In this document: positions 24,840 through 35,935 of the stretch, piece by piece
Position numbering within the stretch: the first letter of the stretch is position 1
Layout of the letters: every line of letters starts with the position of its first letter
Assembly (NCBI GenBank): GCA_003550325.1
Contig: QKWP01000438.1
Span: 220,165-284,164, forward strand
DNA length: 64,000 bases
Direction: 5' to 3'
DNA from: Gigaspora rosea
Taxonomy: Eukaryota; Glomeromycota; Glomeromycetes; Diversisporales; Gigasporaceae
Program-made: the position numbers and the translations under genes
Notes under the pieces: generated by a model
The model's input: only the letters and a program-made list of their open reading frames with translations
What the model was told of the DNA's origin: nothing
Database searches by the model: none

Positions 24840-25958
24840 GAGTGATCATAACAATATTATGTCGCAACAATCCTTTGATTACATTTGGGCCCGTATTTGT
24901 AACATTTTCAAAAGTTAATATAATTCTTTCCAAATTTGATTAACTTAAATAGCATTAAAAATACTTATGACCAACTTTGTACTTCTAAATTTTTGTAAAA
25001 CATATATTCAACGTGATCTAGTGATCAAAATTGGCTTCTTATCTGTTATTGAGAAAATTGAATGGTATCAAAATCTAGAAATCATTCAATTTTATGTGTC
25101 ACTAGTATCTGAATTCGTCAAAATACTCCATTTCTCTCAACTTTAAACCAATTTGCTATTATTTTATTGTTTTTATGTATAAACCTTGTTCAATATTATA
25201 TCTAATATATAAATTTTTAAATTATAATAATTTATTTTAATATTACGTAGCCAATTCGTCAATACCCCCTTTTTACCTTATACGTGAAGACCAATTTACT
25301 AAAAAAAGTATTTGTATACCACAAATTTTTTTAGTGACTGTAGTACGTACAAATTACATACGTACTTCGGGTATCAGGTATACAGGTGTGTGCGTACGTA
25401 CACGTACTTCGATCGATCCAATCTTCATTATATAAAGGGTAATACGTTGCTTATATACGTACATTTTACGAACTATGCTAGAGAAAGTCAACCGTGGTTA
25501 GACATTTCTACAATAATATCTAAATTTCTGTCGATCACAGTATAAATTATCTACGCATACTGTATACCGATACTTATCGTATGAATTTTAACATGTTTAG
25601 CGTCTATAGATTTTACAGATTCCATAGTCAAATACCACAAATACCGTTGAGTTTGTACTATTTTAATAATACACTAAAATTTCGTAAAATCGGAAATGAA
25701 AAGAATTCATGGTGTAGAGGAACAAAAGGTAATAGAAATTATTATTAGCCCATTATTGATAGATCAGTAAATATTAGACGACGATAGAAGTGACTCATTT
25801 GATTAAAAAAAAAATAAATAAATAAATGATATAAGTTATATAAGCTAATTGCACATCCGGAAACTCCATTTTTGTAAAGTTGGACAATTTTATAAAGTAA
25901 CGCAAATTATGATCCAATACATTTATTAAATATCAAACTTTTGTTCTAATTAAAAAAA
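24840..25958. other. Intergenic region upstream of the phosphatase
   Basis: AT-rich, with a run of gtacgtac-type sequence at 25340-25410. No gene is supported; presumably it includes the phosphatase promoter. Confidence 0.5.
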
Positions 25959-27178
25959 ATGATAATTCAAAAATTAACATCGATTTTTAAAATATTTCTC
26001 GTACTTACTATAATATTTCCAATTATTCATTTTTTTCAATTTACAGTTGGAAATCATATTAAATTTTTACATGTAGCCAAATATACTACAGTTGCCGCTT
26101 CAGAAGCATCTAATCAATCTCCACGAAGAATAATAGCAGTCGGAGATTTACATGGAGATTACGAACAAACTCTCAAAGTACTAAAAATGACCAGAATTTT
26201 GGACGCAAAAGAAAATTGGATTGGGAATAATGGAATTTTGGTCCAAACTGTATATATTTTAAGATAATTTCATATTATATATGATATAATTTAATAATGT
26301 TTTAAAATTGTATATATTATTGTAAGAATAGGGCGATATAGTAGATAGAGGTCCGGATTGTTTAAAGATATATAAATTATTTGATAGATTAAGACAAGAA
26401 GCGAGCAAAGTTGGTGGACAGGTAACAACAGTATCAAATTTATCTTATTATTAATATTATAATATAACCAATTGCTTTTTAATTATAGGTAATAAATCTG
26501 ATAGGAAATCATGAAATAATGAACCTTGTTCTAAGTTGGAGTTACGTAACACCCGGAGACATAAGTTCCTTTGGTACTGCTCAAAACCGTGTTCACGAAT
26601 TTTCCTCAGAAGGCTACATCGGTAACCTCCTATTGACTACATTTCAAATTGCATCAATAGTGGAAAATGATACATTATTTGTTCATGGAGGAATTGATAT
26701 TGAATGGGCAAAAAAAGGGATAGAAAACATAAACATACTTGGTAAGGAATTGGTAAATAAAACGACAAAGATGTTAAGTAGAGAAAATCCTACTATCACT
26801 TGGAATGCTATGAATGTTACGAAAGAAGAAGCTAGTATATTTTTAGATGTTAATGGTCCACTTTGGATGAGAAAATACGCTGAAAAAGAAGATGAATATA
26901 TTAAAAAAATGTTGGATGAAGTCTTGGAGATTTTAAAGGTGAAAAGAATGGTCATAGGACATACTCCATTATCAAACCGTATATTATCAAAGTATAATGG
27001 CAAAGTATACGTGATTGACGTTGGTATTTCTTCTTATTATGGTGGAAATTTGGCTGCGTTAGAAATTGTTGGTGATCAAGTAAAGGAAATTTATCCTGAT
27101 GGAATGGTGAAATGCAGCGAAAGCGGTGATGATGATAATAACGAAAATGCAAATAAAATTATAAAAGATGAACTATGA
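25959..27178 (+). CDS. Shewanella-like (PPP-family) serine/threonine phosphatase
   Basis: A metallophosphatase of the PPP fold, predicted to dephosphorylate phosphoproteins with two metal ions. Three exons join in frame: 25959-26249, 26332-26421 and 26489-27178, giving about 356 residues. Metal and catalytic motifs appear in order: GDLHGD (exon 1), GDIVDRGPD (exon 2), GNHEIM (exon 3 start), VHGGID and GHTPL, with a closing VIDVGISSYYGG. The spacing and the GNHEIMN form fit the Shewanella-like phosphatase group (SLP), which is known from bacteria, plants, protists and some fungi, better than PP1/PP2A. The N-terminus (residues 1-32) is hydrophobic (KIFLVLTIIFPIIHFF), so the enzyme is probably secretory-pathway targeted or membrane-anchored. 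The Asp/Asn-rich C-terminal tail is typical low complexity. Confidence 0.88.
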
Positions 27179-28034
27179 TGTATTGTTTTGTGAAATTTAG
27201 TTTAAACTGCAAAATTTTAAAATCATGCATCGGTTGAGTATAGAGAAACTCAATTGATTTGAAACCAGATGTTCTATGTTCAATTAGAAATACATTGTTA
27301 TAAAATTAGAAAGCAATTCTCTATTTATACGAGAGCATCTTTTAATATCTTTTTGCTGATCAATTTGAAGTGGTTTCATTATATGTAAATAAAGAAAAAT
27401 GCTAACAGTAAAACTAAAGGCAACAATTAAAATACGACAGGGTGAAACCCGCGCAGCTAGCTAGTAAAATCCACTATGATCATCACATGAGGGTGAAATC
27501 CGCTTTTACATAAAAACATAAACGCGGTTTTCACCCTAACCTGATCTAAGTAGCGAATTTTACTAGCTAACTGTGCGGGTTTCACCCTATATTAAAATTA
27601 CACTGATACACTCTATAAATGCATGTTCTGGGTACAAACACATATATATTTCTTCTGATACTGCATTAAGAGATAACCTTTTTTGTGCAGCAGTAAATAT
27701 ACTCGTGCTATAAAAGTTTTACATAGGTTCTGCCATTCGATCTGTATATTGAGCTTTTACGTTTCTAATTCTTATCTCGAGTCCAAATGCTTAACAATAG
27801 CAATAAAGCTAGTCTAAGAGATACTGAAGTATATAATTTATTTTTCATTTCTTTTACAAAGACTGAAAGAAGAGGTCGATTATTTTATCTACAATGCCAA
27901 ATAACATTGGATTTTACTTTCTTTCTGTTCGTATATAATAAGATTTAAAATAGGCTTAAAATAAAGATTAGATAACTTATTAATTATTCACGATCATGTA
28001 ATTTAAATTTAATGTCTTTGTTTTGTTATTGTTA
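27179..28034. other. Intergenic region between phosphatase and acetyltransferase
   Basis: Apart from the hairpin element at 27437-27588, this is AT-rich sequence with no supported gene. It is the shared 3' flank of two convergent genes. Confidence 0.5.
27437..27588. mobile_element. Hairpin element with agggtgaaaccc ends
   Basis: Left arm CAGGGTGAAACCCGCGCAG with TAGCTAGTAAAAT; right arm ATTTTACTAGCTA with TGCGGGTTTCACCCT. The inner pair is gggtgaaatccgc / gcggttttcaccc. A foldback MITE between two convergent genes. Confidence 0.7.
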
Positions 28035-28680
28035 TTAAATATCTTTACTCATCTTGCAGTGTTCTACTCCTTCTTCAATAAAAATTCCACCCAAAGCTAC
28101 ATATCCTCTTTTTTTATACCATTCTTTTATAACATTTTGACTATGTAAAATGCATCTTTCAAATCCTAATTCGGATTTTGCAAATGATTCTACAGTTTGG
28201 AGAAGTAATTCACCTACTCCCATGTTGCGATATTGTTTCAAAACTGATAATCGACCTATTTTACCTGTTGTGGAAGTATGAGAGAGATAAGGATGTATTC
28301 GAACAGTACCAATGGGGAGAGATGATTTTAGGGCTAGAAAATGATGGCATGAAGAAGATTCGTCATATCTTTCATGTAAAAAGGTTAGTGGGAGATGTTT
28401 TTGTTAATATATAAAGAAAACTTTTGAGATATAAAATTCTAAATAAGATCGTAGGTTTTGATCTTTTATGAAACAACTTAAATACTCACTCATCTAGTTC
28501 GTTTGCTGGATCAAACTTCTGTTCTTTAACAAATACTTCAGTTCTTATTTTATAACATTCATTTTGTTCTATTTATCATTAAAAGAATTATGCTCGCAGT
28601 AATGATCAATTTTATGATTGTAAGTTCGTAAAGCCCATACCTTCTGTGGTTGAAACATGAATGATTTTTATATTATCCAT
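28035..28680 (-). CDS. GNAT-family N-acetyltransferase
   Basis: A small acetyl-CoA-dependent acetyltransferase; the substrate cannot be told. Three exons on the minus strand: 28641-28680 (MDNIKIIHVSTTE), 28490-28568 (CYKIRTEVFVKEQKFDPANE) and about 28035-28366. The third exon carries the core: HFLALKSSLPIGTVRI, then GRLSVLKQYRNMGVGELLLQ. Its R-N-M-G-V-G is the pyrophosphate-binding motif A (Q/RxxGxG/A), followed by SQNVIKEWYKKRGYVA, the motif-B helix. Splice phases match at both joins (G|AA and GA|A). The acceptor of exon 3 (ACATGAAAG) was chosen because it keeps the frame. The total of about 150 residues is normal for the family. Confidence 0.8.
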
Positions 28681-29159
28681 TTCACTACGTGGATAACTAA
28701 ATTAATGTTATGCACAACCAAATTTGCCAAATTTAATCCTAAATTTCTAAATTTTAAAGTTTCCAACTCTATATATTTCGCATGTTACATAACTCTTTGA
28801 TTGGGTTAGGTTTACATAGCATCACCCGGAAAAAATGATAGCCGGATTTATTTTTGCTTGCATGTGAACGGGAAAATGCTTGCCACTTCGTTTTTAAGTT
28901 CAGCATTTCAGCCCGAAAGATCAACCATATTATTAATATTATTTTTTATTTTCTCTAGCTCTGCTTTAAAAAAACATTCTTGGCTTCACGTTGGCAAAAT
29001 TTTTTTTTTCATCTAACAGCCCTAATTACAACAACTTTTGAGGATTAACTTTAAAAATGGTATGAACAATGAATTTCAGTTTGACCCGTTGACCCGGGTT
29101 ATAAACCGGCTCAATACCTGACCCACCCGGGTCGATATTTTCTATCCGGGGTTACCCCT
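28681..29159. other. Intergenic region with GACCCGGGTC-type motifs
   Basis: At 29080-29140 several inverted gacccgggtt / acccgggtc motifs occur just before the hAT-like element. They may be a remnant of another TIR element. No gene is supported. Confidence 0.45.
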
Positions 29160-29484
29160 GATAAGAGCAGTGATGGCACATTGTCATTTAAAAATAAATG
29201 ATACCTTGTCATATGACAAGTCATTTTTGTCATAAAAAAATCATTTATCTTTTTATGACTATACTTGTCATTTATAGTTTATAATAATTATTCATAATCA
29301 CATTGATATTTGCATTGATACGAAGAATTTTGAAAATATATATTTAAAATCTCATTATAGTGACATCTATCAATTAAACATCGCCGTTTGTTGATGAATG
29401 ACTATAATATTTGATCAAATGTTTCACGAATCATGAACCATATCTCAACCATCCTAATCCAAACACTAAATGCTTATCCGAAAG

Positions 29485-29800
29485 AGATTGTTAGAATGGC
29501 AACAATAAAGAGCCGTTAGGATGATTATTTAACATAACCATAAGGAGTTTTTAGAATAGTTATTTATCGCTAACTATAAAGAGCTGCTAGAATGATTATT
29601 TAACATTAATCATAAAAAACTATTAGAATGATTATTTAACACAAAAGTTGTTAGAATGCTAACCATAATGAGCTGTTAGAATGATTATTTAACACTAATC
29701 ATAAAGAGCTGTTAGAATGATTATTTAACGCTAATCATAATGTGCTGTTAGAATGATTATTTAACACGAATCATAAAGAGCTGTTAGAATGGTTGCTTGA
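29485..29800. repeat. Tandem repeat, about 36-bp unit, roughly eight copies
   Basis: Unit of the form ctgttagaatgattatttaa followed by cactaatcataaagag. Copies near 29485, 29515, 29550, 29587, 29620, 29650, 29685, 29720, 29755 and 29790 vary in length by small deletions. The core TGTTAGAATG...TTTAACA resembles the start of an LTR, but no paired LTR was found. Confidence 0.75.
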
Positions 29801-30494
29801 TTCGACTATTTTGATTCTCACGTACACTCACATGACTGTCACCTTCATTCGATACTATTGACATTAGAGATCCGAATTTCCAGATTAGTTTACCCCCAAA
29901 TTTGTATATATATCTTCTTTTCTTTATTTGAAACTTACATCTATTTTTGTATAATTCATTAAATGTTATTCAATCCGTGTAAACTTGATGATTAACATAA
30001 ATAGCCCCTTTTTGTAAAATCTTCATAACACGTTAACGTGTTAGCACGTTTGCGTGTTAAGGGTCACAGATTATAAACATTCTCGATAGCACATCAACGT
30101 GTTAAGCTTAGTAGTAGAGTTAAACAGTATGTTAACGTGTCAAATAACACATCAATGTGTCGTATATTAAATTCAAATGTATATAAACGAATGAATTTGA
30201 CTTCAATAAAGAGAGAGACAGATGAAGAGGGGTTCCCTCCGATTTTACTTAAGGAAAATAAAGGAAGTAAGCTAGTGTAGAGCTGAAGAGACCTTTATTC
30301 GAGTAAATCAGAAACTTATCTCCTAGTAACTATTAGAGTTAAATCGGTTAAACGTATACGCTCTCCCTCCTTTAATATTTTCACTATTTTACATCTCGCT
30401 TATTATGTAATGGAAATTTGAAAAAGACGTAGATTGTTGACTTATATTTCGCAGAATATTATAACCACAATATAGAAGTTGGATTTGTTATCAC

Positions 30495-30725
30495 TTGTAT
30501 ACTAAAGTTAATAATAAAATCCGTCGAATATCCGTTAAATTGAATATGAAAACAGATAATGGATCTAAGCTCTACTATAATAGATTATATACTGTAAAAT
30601 TGAATAAAAAATGGTTAAATCTAACCTATGATTTAATGGTAGGTCTAATATCTAGTAGTGATTTAAAAAAAAAGGTCGATTCAAATATAGATATAAAACA
30701 AAAAAGACCATTTAAGTATAATTGA
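30495..30725 (+). other. Short open frame of unknown meaning inside the hAT-like element
   Basis: 76 codons from ATG, Lys/Asn-rich, with KLYYNRLYTVKLNKKWLNL. I do not recognise it. It lies within a non-autonomous element, so it may be captured or retroelement-derived sequence, or chance. Confidence 0.2.
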
Positions 30726-31734
30726 AAAAAATGAAACATGTGACACTAAAGGAACTACTTAAATTATTATATCATTAATAAATATGAACTACGTTTATTA
30801 TTATTAATCTATTACGTCAAGAATCGCCCGAATCATTTTTCAATAAGTGAAAATTGAAAAATCACAACTGTAAAGTACTGACTCTATGATTGGTACCCGG
30901 AGCAATTCATATTATATACGAAGAATAATGCCTTTATGCTTTGGAGGATAACCTGTTGGTGTAAAACACACTGAAAACTGGCAAATTTGAAATAACAAAA
31001 ATGCACACCATATACATCTCAAACCGAGAAGTATTATTAGTTACCAATCCATGGTTGTGATTTCTGTTATATCGTTTAGTTGATTAATAAAATATAATTA
31101 TAGTTAGTTGATAACTAGTTGATAACTAGTTGATAACTAGCAATTAATTGTAATCGAACCAGTTGATAATAAATCGATTAGTGTTTAACTTTTTTTAAAT
31201 CGATTAGTTGAAAAGTTGCCAACTAGTAGGTTTTTCAACTAACGATTTGGAACACTAAGTCACCCTAACCAGGAATGGATGTTAAACTGTAAAAAATGAA
31301 AAATAACGTCTAGGGGCATGGTTTGAGTAATGGCCAGGATTAAGCTTAATTCAATCATAATTCGAAATTACACTTTTGGGAGTTATTTTGCATTTATACG
31401 GAAAGTCCAATTTAATAACTCCGATATAGATAGTATCGAATTCAGCTGATTTGATGAATTTTATGATCATCAATAATTATTTTTTGGTAATGTTTTTGAT
31501 AATAGTAATACTGTCATTTATTTGTCATTTTAATGTCATTTATAAAAATATTTTTTATGACTTGTCATTTTGCCATGGTTTTGTATAAAATTTTTTTATA
31601 ATAAATGACATTGTCATTTTAAACATTTTCATAAAAATTTTTATGACCTTGTCATTTGCCATCACTGGATAAGAGCCCCTGTTAAATCGGTAAATCACGG
31701 GCGGTATTAGGTCACGGGGCCGCTGCGCCCAATG

Positions 31735-32034
31735 GGGGGATGGCTAAAGCCAGGTGTGTTTATATGTTTTTGATTATTTAATTAAAATTAGGGTAAGGGT
31801 TAGTTAGGGGTTAGGGTTAGGGCTTGACTTATAAGTAAAATTGTCTTCCCGACATTTTTTATTAATGCTCCTATACAGGTTTAGACACTCGTTTTTTGTA
31901 TTTTCGGCGTTTTTCACTTTTTTTCTTTGTTTTTGTCTCGTCGGGCTGATCAGTGGCTGATCCGTAAAGATCAAATTTTACGAGTTGATTGGCTTTATAT
32001 CACGTGAACGCACCTGGCTTTAGACGACCCCCAA
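31735..32034. mobile_element. TIR element carrying TTAGGG-type tract
   Basis: Inverted ends: GGATGGCTAAAGCCAGGTG on the left and CACCTGGCTTTAGACGACCC on the right. The interior has gggtaagggttagttagggg with ttagggttaggg (31785-31825), then CTTCCCGACATTTTT. The same order, TTAGGGTTAGGG followed by CTTTCCCGACATTTTT, appears inverted at 48690-48860, so the telomere-like tract belongs to the element family. Confidence 0.7.
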
Positions 32035-32054
32035 AATGGCAGATCTGCCATTTT

Positions 32055-32155
32055 TGCCATAAATGATAGATCAGGAAGAACTGGCATAAATGATTGATAT
32101 GGAAGAACTGGCATAAGTGATAGATCCAACAGTTCTGGCGTAAATGCCAGATCTT
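32055..32155. repeat. Tandem repeat, about 31-bp unit
   Basis: Three to four degenerate copies of gcataaatgatagatc with gaagaactg between them, directly after the TIR element. Confidence 0.65.
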
Positions 32156-32361
32156 TTTACTATAGAACATTTTTGTATATATACGGGCGATATTCGCTCC
32201 ACTTTGTAGGCATGTTGGCCATTACATCTCTTTATTATCAATAAAAGACACCTTATTATATACATTCGATTCTATAAATTACATCACGCGCTCTTTACAT
32301 TGAGAAATCACTATAACCAAACCCTCTCGTTAGTCTATATACTAACAACTACGATAAACTA

Positions 32362-32702
32362 GGGTGTCCAGGATTATGCGATGTGATGAGGTAAATTATG
32401 CGGGCGAATTGAGGTTGATTATGCGATGGATGCGAAATAAATTTAAAATTATGCGACCAATTAGGTCGATTATGCGATTTTTATTATTTGTAATTAATTT
32501 TTTTAGTTCTGTTTTTCGGAATTTCTCGGGCATTTATCAAAAATTTTACCTCGACTATGCTCGTAATTTAAGTTCATTCATTTTCTACATCGGAACATTG
32601 ATTTTATTCACGTGATTTATGCTTTTTTTTGCTTGATTATGCGAAGCGAAAAAATAGCAAATTATGCGCATAATATCGCATCGCATAATCCTGGACACCC
32701 CC
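32362..32702. mobile_element. TIR element with gggtgtccaggattatgcga ends
   Basis: Left end GGGTGTCCAGGATTATGCGA, right end TCGCATAATCCTGGACACCC. Short attatgcga motifs repeat on both strands inside (for example at 32393, 32417, 32452, 32468 and 32635). It is about 340 bases and has no convincing gene. A second copy of the same left end is at about 49951. Confidence 0.8.
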
Positions 32703-32996
32703 ACTGCGCAGTCCCGTGTCTCTGTGTTCACGTGACTCCCTGTCGATAGTTGTTCCGTTAGCCTCGTTTTCCGGGAGGTATTCGCAGGTTAACACCGGGT
32801 CAAAGCTCTAACATCAAATATATATAGAGATTGGACTTGCGAAAAATTATGTTAGTCGTTTAATCGCGCCGTGTATAATAATCATTTAACAATAATGATA
32901 GTCTAATGGTATAACTCACTATTAATATGATGTCATTAGTCTATACGTTTACGCTTTTTTTTTTGGTAAACTAGCAGTTTTTTTATTATCTTTTAA

Positions 32997-33104
32997 CTAT
33001 GATTTAGAAGAAGGTCCTGTCTCATTACTATTATGGCCACTTTCATCATGTTCACTATCGGTTTCTGAATCATCCACCCGGTTTTCATTATCGTTGTTTT
33101 GCAT
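32997..33104 (-). CDS. Possible small acidic peptide
   Basis: A 35-codon frame from ATG (MQNNDNENRVDDSETDSEHD at the start, then Ser/Asn-rich). It is strongly acidic and hydrophilic. I do not recognise it. It could be the first exon of an undetected gene or the N-terminus of a lost transposase; no splice donor follows in an obvious way. Confidence 0.2.
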   Translation of the reverse strand: MQNNDNENRVDDSETDSEHDESGHNSNETGPSSKS

Positions 33105-34010
33105 ATTTATCGTTAAACAAAAGAAGTTGATTTAATTTTTTGTTTTAACGTTTTATTTGTTTACTATTGCTTATTTGAACGTGTTTAGCCAGGTAAAAAC
33201 CCGCAAGATTTTATTTTTATTTACAGTATTATTGTCACGGATCATAATTTAAAATGAAGCTACGTTTTCTATTTAACTTTCTAACCTTCTAAACCCCACT
33301 TATACTTGTTTAATATAAATCCTACTCTAAAACTAACCTCTAACCTTAACCCCTAACCCTAAAAAATGCGCCCAAAAAAATTTATTTTTCGATGATTTGT
33401 CAATTTTTTTATACTATCATATTTCATTTTAATCTGATTTCATTATGACCCGTCACAATTATTATGTTTCTCTAACACCAGCTTATTCTGCATTACAGAA
33501 ATATCGACGAACTTTTTATTCTTGATTAAGATAAGCATATGACTTAACTATTCTTTGATTTTTTCTAAGATAAATCGAAGTTATAAATCTCTCGATTTTG
33601 TTTATTTAAACATGAAATATTCATTCATATTCCTACCACCTTCACCATAATACTTATCTTTACTTATGAATTGGTAATTTATCCGTTACCATCATCATCG
33701 TTTTTTTTTTATTGTTTATACTTAACCTTAAGCTAGGTACCGATATGATAATGTGTGTTCTGTATATTTGTTGGCCCTGTGTGACATAGGTTATATATTC
33801 TAGTTATTAAACACACATGCTATTTACTACGTGTATATTGTTTTGTCTCCACGTGAGGCATTAAACGACCATTAAATGATTAATCGTATAAGATTTGAAA
33901 AGCGATTAAGTGAATAATTTAACGGTTTTTAATCGTTTATAAAATTGTTTACTCGTTTAACCGTATAACATAAATAAACGATTATAGACGGTTAAATGAT
34001 TAATCTCTAA
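33105..34010. other. Intergenic region
   Basis: Includes a CCCTAACCCT-type tract at 33340-33360 and repeated aaacgatta / taatcgttt phrases at 33870-34000, probably the end of a decayed element. No gene is supported. Confidence 0.45.
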
Positions 34011-34162
34011 ATATATATATTCGCAAATCTGTGACGTACGACGTAGTAGGTAGAACATACTACGTCGTACGTGTAATATCACCCGAGATAGTCCGACTTT
34101 TCTCCATTAATATTGTAATAATAATAATATATATGTATCACAGATTTGCGAACATATATATT
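34011..34162. mobile_element. Hairpin element just upstream of the oxidase gene
   Basis: Outer arms atattcgcaaatctgtga (left) and tcacagatttgcgaac (right). An inner palindrome lies at 34033-34072 (gacgtacgacgtagta / tactacgtcgtacgt). The oxidase start codons lie 9 and 39 bases downstream, so this sits in the promoter or 5' UTR. Confidence 0.75.
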
Positions 34163-34170
34163 GATGTTAA

Positions 34171-35730
34171 ATGTACAATGATGGATTTTCTCCTTTAGAA
34201 ATGGAAATGTCAAAAAAAATTAACGTTAATGTTATTGGTGCTGGTGTAATAGGTCTTACCACAGCTTTAATTTTACAAAGAAATGGGTATCAAGTTGAAA
34301 TTCTATCTGAACATTGGCCTGGCGATTTAGATATTAATTATTCAAGCCCTTGGGCAGCGGCAACATGGAGAGCTAGCCTTTATATTAAAGATGAAAGGGT
34401 TCAAGGTAAATTTAATAGCTGTAATAATATTATTTTATATTCATCTAAGTAACAATTAACAATTATATTATCGAATAGAATATGAAAGAATTTCGTGGAA
34501 TGAATTTTGGACCTTATCTGAGAACCCAGAAACTGGATTAATGCGTGTGCATATTTATGATTTTATGGATAAAAAGCCTGATTTTGGAAGCGATATTTGG
34601 TTTAAAGATTTTGTCCCAGAGGTATTATTTTTGTTATAATTAAGATTGCAAACTTTTTGTAGATTATCTTCTCAAGTCACCTCTGAAATATTTTTTATTT
34701 ATATAGTTCAGAGTGATACCTCTAGAAGAACTACCATCTGGTGTTGAATATGGAGTGTCTTACATAACAGGTTCGCAATTAGTCTATATTCAAATGTCGA
34801 CATTTGTGCAAATAACAGATTTTTGAATGTTTATTAATAATAGTTAGTTTAAATGTTCAAAAATATCTACAATGGTTACTTGACCAATTCATCGCTAGTG
34901 GCGGCAAAAGAAAAAAAATCCACCTTTCTCATATTAATGAATCGTTTTTCGCTGATAACGAAATTGATGTGGTAGTAAATTGCACAGGGGTCAATGCTAG
35001 AACTTTCAGTGGTGTGATGGATAAAACGGTATTTCCTTCACGTGGTCAAACTATTTCAGTTTGGGCACCACATATTAAAAACAGTACATATCCTAACTAG
35101 TAAGTGCTATTTTATCAAAAGTACATAAATTACAAAAAAGGCATTAACTTTATTAAATTTGATAAGACCAAGATTCTTTTACTTTTGTCGTTCCAAGAAA
35201 AGGTGGAGAGGTGATTCTTGGAGGAACTATGGAAATGAACGATTTGTAATTCATCGTTATTTTATTTGCTATTATTATTATACATGCTTTTCTGTTATGC
35301 GTTAATCTGTTACTATCCCAAGTAGTTCTGAAAACCCAGATCCAAAGACTGCTGAAGAGATTATTCAACGATGTGTCAAATTGTGTCCAGAACTAACATT
35401 AGATAAAAATTTACAAATTATAAGACATAATGTCGGGCGAAGACCTTATAGAACAAATGGCATTCGAATAGAAGTTGAGATCATAAAGAATTCTACAAAT
35501 AAAGATGTCATAATTTGCCATAATTATGGGCATCACTCTTATGGTAATTCATTTAAAATATAAAATAATATAAATATAATATTTATTAATCATATAAATT
35601 TTTTTTTTTTGTTTTTTTTTTTTTTTTTTGAATAGGATATTCTTCAAGTTGGGGTTCATGTTTAGAAGCTTTTAAACTTATTGAAGAAAATATTCAAAGA
35701 AATATAAAGGTCGATCAAATTTGTGATTAA
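34171..35730 (+). CDS. D-amino-acid / D-aspartate oxidase (FAD)
   Basis: A flavin oxidase that deaminates D-amino acids to 2-oxo acids, with H2O2 released; usually peroxisomal. Exons: 34171 (or the ATG at 34201) to 34405, 34479-34621, 34707-34770, 34844-35099, about 35170-35245, 35323-35543 and 35636-35730. Features: a dinucleotide-binding VNVIGAGVIGLTTAL, SSPWAAATWR, then VVNCTGVNA, the substrate-site stretch VGRRPYRTNGIRIE, and the C-terminal CHNYGHHSYGYSSSWGS. The join into the fifth exon is troubled: the donor TA|GTAAGTG needs one base, but AG|ACCAAG would give a stop, whereas reading from CCAAG restores QDSFTFVVPRKGGE. A one-base lesion or an unusual acceptor is likely there. The protein ends ICD, so no C-terminal SKL-type peroxisome signal is visible. 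Confidence 0.82.
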
Positions 35731-35935
35731 TGATAAATGCATTAATAAAAAAAATAAGCACTTAAAAATAAATGGCTTGTTTCACTATAACTACAGTATT
35801 TAGGAAGAAAATAAGTTTAATTAACATTAAACGTATTACACAACATGTTTGTATTTTCCGTTAGATTCAGCGACATTTTCATAAATTTTTAAAAAGTTTC
35901 ATCATTTTCATATACTATTTCAACAAAATTTATAA

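Larger units (their letters stand above)
29168..31667. mobile_element. 2.5-kb non-autonomous hAT-like element
   Basis: Starts CAGTGATGGCACATTGTCAT and ends ATGACCTTGTCATTTGCC with ATCACTG, inverted termini. The octamer gataagag flanks both ends (29160-29167 and 31668-31675). Subterminal regions on both sides repeat TGTCATTTAT-type motifs on either strand. No transposase frame is present. The interior carries a tandem repeat (29480-29800), an LTR-like stretch (about 29820-30420), one short frame of unknown meaning (30495-30725) and a small TAACTAGTTGA repeat (about 31085-31140). Confidence 0.82.

Noticed and set aside
25312..25545. 77-codon frame (+) upstream of the phosphatase
   Set aside because: Overlaps a gtacgtac-type low-complexity run, has no recognisable motif and no splice link to the phosphatase start.
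26683..27152. Minus-strand frames over the phosphatase
   Set aside because: Shadows of phosphatase exon 3, which carries the catalytic motifs.
29820..30420. Solo LTR inside the hAT-like element
   Set aside because: Some LTR-like phrases (aataaagagagagacagatg), but no defined TG...CA ends or target duplication, so it is only mentioned as a possibility.
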